8,914 nt of DNA. Source: Nitrospira sp. (GTDB lineage Bacteria > Nitrospirota > Nitrospiria > Nitrospirales > Nitrospiraceae). Shown in pieces: positions 6,362 to 8,914 of this stretch. Location: assembly GCA_005116795.1 (NCBI GenBank), contig SWDL01000303.1:1-8914 (forward strand), in the 5' to 3' direction. Positions within the stretch are counted from its first letter, which is position 1, and each line of letters opens with the position of its first letter. Both the position numbers and the translations under genes were made by a program. The notes under the pieces are model-generated. The model saw only the letters and a program-made list of their open reading frames with translations. It had not been told where the DNA came from and did no database searches.

Positions 6362-7885
6362 ATGCCGTCTCGACCACTCGATGTCGTCTTCCTGAGTCCG
6401 GGCCACCATCGGGCGATCTATCAGGGCCTGGCGGGAACCCATGCGGCGCTGGAGCCGCCCATCTGGGCGGGGCTCCTGGCCAACGCCGTGCGAGATCAGG
6501 GGTATGGGGTGTCTCTGATCGATCAGGAGGCCGAAGGTATGACCGTCGAGCAGGTGGCCCTCCAGGCGATGGAGCTTCGCCCCCGTCTGATCGCGGTCGT
6601 GGTGTACGGGCAACAACCGTCGGCTTCTACGCAGACGATGACGGCGGCTCAGGAGGTCTGCGCGCGCGTGCGGGCCGGCGCCTATGACGGGAAGGTGATC
6701 GTGGTCGGCGGACATCCCTCTGCGCTGCCCGCACGGACCTTGGAGGACACGGAGACCGATTTTGTCTGCCAGGGCGAAGGGCTGACCACCCTCTTGGGCC
6801 TTCTCCAAGTCGGGGACCTCGACGATCCCGCAAGCCTTCGGTCCGTGCCGGGTCTCTGGTTTCGGGAAGACGGCCGTTCGATCAATGCAACCTCGGCGGC
6901 GACGATACCGGAGTCGGATCTGACCCGCGTCCTGCCCGGGATGGCTTGGGATTTACTGCCGATGGTCGCCTATCGGGCACACAATTGGCATTGCTTCGAT
7001 CATCTCGACCGTCGCCGACCCTATGCCTCGATCTATACCAGCCTGGGCTGTCCGTATCGTTGCAGTTTTTGCTGCGTCAACGCGCCCTTCGGGAAACCGT
7101 CACTCCGCCTGTGGTCGCCCGAGTTCGTCATCACCGAACTGGAGACGCTCGCATCCGTCTATGGGATCACGAACCTCAAGATTGCGGACGAGATGTTTGT
7201 CTTGAACGAGCGCCATGTCTCCCGTCTCTGCGATCTGATCATCGAGCGGGGCTACCGGTTCAACATCTGGGCCTATGCGCGAGTGGATTCGGTGCAGGAT
7301 CATCTCTTGGAGCGGATGAAGCGGGCGGGCATCAACTGGCTCTGCCTCGGCATTGAATCAAAGAGTCGCTACGTGCGTGACGGCGTCCTGAAGGGCCGCT
7401 ACGGGGAACAGGAGATCGTCGACGTGGTGCGCCGGATCAAGGCGGCGGGGATCCACGTCATGGGGAATTACATCTTCGGGTTGCCCGACGATGATGACAC
7501 CTCCATGCAGGAAACCCTCGACCTGGCGTTGGAGCTCAACTGCGAGATGGCCAATTTCTATTCAGCCATGGCCTATCCCGGGTCTCCGCTGTACGCCCTG
7601 GCTGTGAAGGAAGGCTGGCTCTTGCCGGAACAGTGGGACCACTATTCCCAACATGCCTACGAGACTCTGCCTCTGCCGACCAAGCATCTGGCCGGCGGGG
7701 AAGTCCTGTCGTTCCGCGATTGGGCCTGGCAGCAGTACTTTACCAATTCAGGATATTTGTCGATGATCCGCCAGAAGTTCGGGCAGCGCGTGGTCGATCA
7801 TCTTCATGAATTGACGAGGATCACCTTGCCGCGCCGTCATGCGGCGCCGCGACAGTGGGAGTTACGAGAGGACGCCCATGCCTAA
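6362..7885 (+). CDS. B12-binding domain radical SAM protein
   Basis: A 507-aa cytosolic enzyme. Residues 1-150 form a cobalamin-binding-like Rossmann domain (LEPPIWAGLLANAVRDQGY at 30-48, GQQPSAST at 83-90, VVGGHPSALPARTL at 114-127, DFVCQGEGLTTLL at 133-145). Residues 220-420 form the radical SAM barrel, with the [4Fe-4S] ligands C230, C234 and C237 in GCPYRCSFC; GIES (330-333) and NYIFGLPDDD (369-378) are typical later strands. The canonical DxHxxG cobalamin-ligand motif is not seen, as in many members, so B12 could bind base-off without a His ligand, or the domain may have another use. The last 80 residues are family-specific. It starts 4 nt after the kinase stop with a weak ribosome-binding site and overlaps the next gene by 8 nt. 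The context suggests modification (methylation or rearrangement) of a sugar or lipid-linked glycan; the substrate is unknown. Confidence 0.88.
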   Translation: MPSRPLDVVFLSPGHHRAIYQGLAGTHAALEPPIWAGLLANAVRDQGYGVSLIDQEAEGMTVEQVALQAMELRPRLIAVVVYGQQPSASTQTMTAAQEVCARVRAGAYDGKVIVVGGHPSALPARTLEDTETDFVCQGEGLTTLLGLLQVGDLDDPASLRSVPGLWFREDGRSINATSAATIPESDLTRVLPGMAWDLLPMVAYRAHNWHCFDHLDRRRPYASIYTSLGCPYRCSFCCVNAPFGKPSLRLWSPEFVITELETLASVYGITNLKIADEMFVLNERHVSRLCDLIIERGYRFNIWAYARVDSVQDHLLERMKRAGINWLCLGIESKSRYVRDGVLKGRYGEQEIVDVVRRIKAAGIHVMGNYIFGLPDDDDTSMQETLDLALELNCEMANFYSAMAYPGSPLYALAVKEGWLLPEQWDHYSQHAYETLPLPTKHLAGGEVLSFRDWAWQQYFTNSGYLSMIRQKFGQRVVDHLHELTRITLPRRHAAPRQWELREDAHA

Positions 7886-8914
7886 CGCCGAATTAAGGAA
7901 GGTGCCTCGTCCTCTTGAAGTGCGACGGCACGACATCAGCTACCCCTCGGCTGAAGCGGCCTTTGCGCAGGGCGATTACTTCTATGCGGCGACTCATGCC
8001 GGGGACGATCGGCTGCTCAAGGGATCGGCGCTGATCTTGATGGGCCACTACGAGGGTGGACTGCCGCTGCTGGAGCGCTTGGAAGACGCCACAGCGTCCT
8101 ACTACCGAGCGGTGGCCCTGTGGGGATATGGCGAAGACGGGGACGCGTTGTCGTGGGTGCGGCACGGGCTACGGCAATCGGACGTCGGCCCGGCCATCCG
8201 AGTACGTCTGTCGGAACTCCAACACCTGATCGAAGGGGGACCCATTCGCGTGCTGGTGCAGGCCCGCAATGCGGCCCCGCCCTCCTCCTTCGGGATCGTG
8301 TCGGCCATGAAGCGCGCCCGCGGGTTCGAGGTGCTCTCGGTCGGCTATCAGCATTCCGACGACCGGCGCATCGAACCCTATGTCGAACTGGATGCGGTCT
8401 TGAAGACGCTTCCGTCCGGCTGGTCGCCGCACTTTTTCCATTGCTATCAGGTCGACAGCAATCTGATGCCGAGCGGTATGGAACGGGCGCCATTCCCGGT
8501 TCTGGGGTACGTGTCGGATTACGACACCCGTGTGCACACCTGTTACTACCGCTCACGTCTGTGTGATGCGATGGTGGTGGCGGGAGGGATCGACCATTAC
8601 GAGGTGAGTCGCGGGTTTGGGATTCCGTCGGTCGTGTTTCCCAAGGTAGTCGGCATCCATGCCCAGGCCTTCGCAGAAGCGGACCCGTCGCGGAAAGACC
8701 AGGATCTGTTTTGCTCCGGGACCACCATGACCTTCTATCAGAACGACAAGGGGACCCTCATCTACCGGCTCACGCAATTGGGAGACCGGTATCGCATTCA
8801 CCTCCAACAGGGATTTCTCGATGCGACCCGATATGTCGGCGAAGTGGCGCGCGCCAAGATGGTGTTTAGCTTTGTGCGGAGGCAGCCTGTCTGGTCGTCT
8901 CGATGCCTTGAAGC
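7878..8914 (+). CDS. CgeB-like glycosyltransferase with helical repeat-like N-terminus (3' partial)
   Basis: An open frame from ATG 7878 runs without a stop off the window end (345 complete codons). The start overlaps the radical SAM stop by 8 nt and follows GAGAGGA at 7866-7872. Residues 22-118 are Ala/Leu-rich with TPR-like spacing (AAFAQGDYFYAATHAG, LLKGSALILMGHYEGGLPLLE, YYRAVALWGYGEDGDAL). From about 122 (PIRVLVQAR) a Rossmann-like domain begins. The C-terminal part resembles CgeB-type or GT-B family 1 glycosyltransferases: LGYVSDYDTRVH (209-220), VVAGGIDHYEV (233-243), FCSGTTMTFYQNDKG (278-292) and AKMVFSFVRRQPVWSSRCLEA (the nucleotide-sugar-binding C-terminal region, where a Glu in CLEA is expected). 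It would transfer a sugar to a surface glycan or protein. The glycosyltransferase call is likely but not certain, because the remaining C-terminus is missing and the N-terminal repeats are weak. Confidence 0.7.
   Translation, partial: MPNAELRKVPRPLEVRRHDISYPSAEAAFAQGDYFYAATHAGDDRLLKGSALILMGHYEGGLPLLERLEDATASYYRAVALWGYGEDGDALSWVRHGLRQSDVGPAIRVRLSELQHLIEGGPIRVLVQARNAAPPSSFGIVSAMKRARGFEVLSVGYQHSDDRRIEPYVELDAVLKTLPSGWSPHFFHCYQVDSNLMPSGMERAPFPVLGYVSDYDTRVHTCYYRSRLCDAMVVAGGIDHYEVSRGFGIPSVVFPKVVGIHAQAFAEADPSRKDQDLFCSGTTMTFYQNDKGTLIYRLTQLGDRYRIHLQQGFLDATRYVGEVARAKMVFSFVRRQPVWSSRCLE

Overview
The window is an 8.9-kb piece of a GC-rich bacterial chromosome. Every gene lies on the + strand and the packing is tight, with small overlaps and in-line Shine-Dalgarno sequences. 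The gene families are those of nucleotide-sugar and surface-glycan (O-antigen, capsule or exopolysaccharide) biosynthesis. The two intergenic gaps hold degenerate, low-complexity inverted repeats. High GC, this repeat style and the gene types recall Nitrospira or related Nitrospirota, but that is a recollection-based guess and nothing here proves the taxon.

Layout. 1-1951: a thiamine-diphosphate (TPP) dehydrogenase E1 alpha subunit (5' end outside the window) overlapping its E1 beta partner, with no E2 or E3 gene in view. 1952-2097: a 146-bp gap with purine-rich repeats. 2098-5182: three overlapping genes, namely a DegT-fold PLP enzyme with His in place of the Schiff-base Lys (ColD/RfbH-like sugar 3-dehydratase signature), a GDP-L-fucose-synthase-like reductase/epimerase, and a second extended SDR of the NDP-sugar epimerase type. 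5183-5308: a second gap with a perfect 20-bp inverted repeat. 5309-6357: a GHMP kinase of the D-glycero-D-manno-heptose-7-phosphate kinase (HddA) type that appears broken, with ACG where the start ATG should be and a reading-frame break near 5849-5853 where about 28 nt seem to be missing. 6362-7885: a B12-binding-domain radical SAM enzyme. 7878-8914 (runs off the end): a protein with a helical N-terminal part and a CgeB-like glycosyltransferase C-terminal part.

How they may work together (inference). A GDP-activated hexose or heptose is 4,6-dehydrated by an enzyme not in the window. The ColD-like enzyme would then remove the C3 hydroxyl to give a 3,6-dideoxy-4-keto sugar. The E1 alpha/beta pair, lacking E2/E3 partners here, could transfer a two-carbon acyl unit from pyruvate onto the 4-keto carbon, as YerE does for yersiniose and as proposed for the E1-like AviB1/AviB2 pair of avilamycin. 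The SDRs would complete reduction or epimerisation. The HddA-type kinase raises the possibility that the sugar is, or once was, a heptose. The radical SAM enzyme and glycosyltransferase would modify and transfer sugars. The most interesting hypothesis is therefore a branched-chain deoxysugar pathway that uses a two-subunit E1 enzyme.
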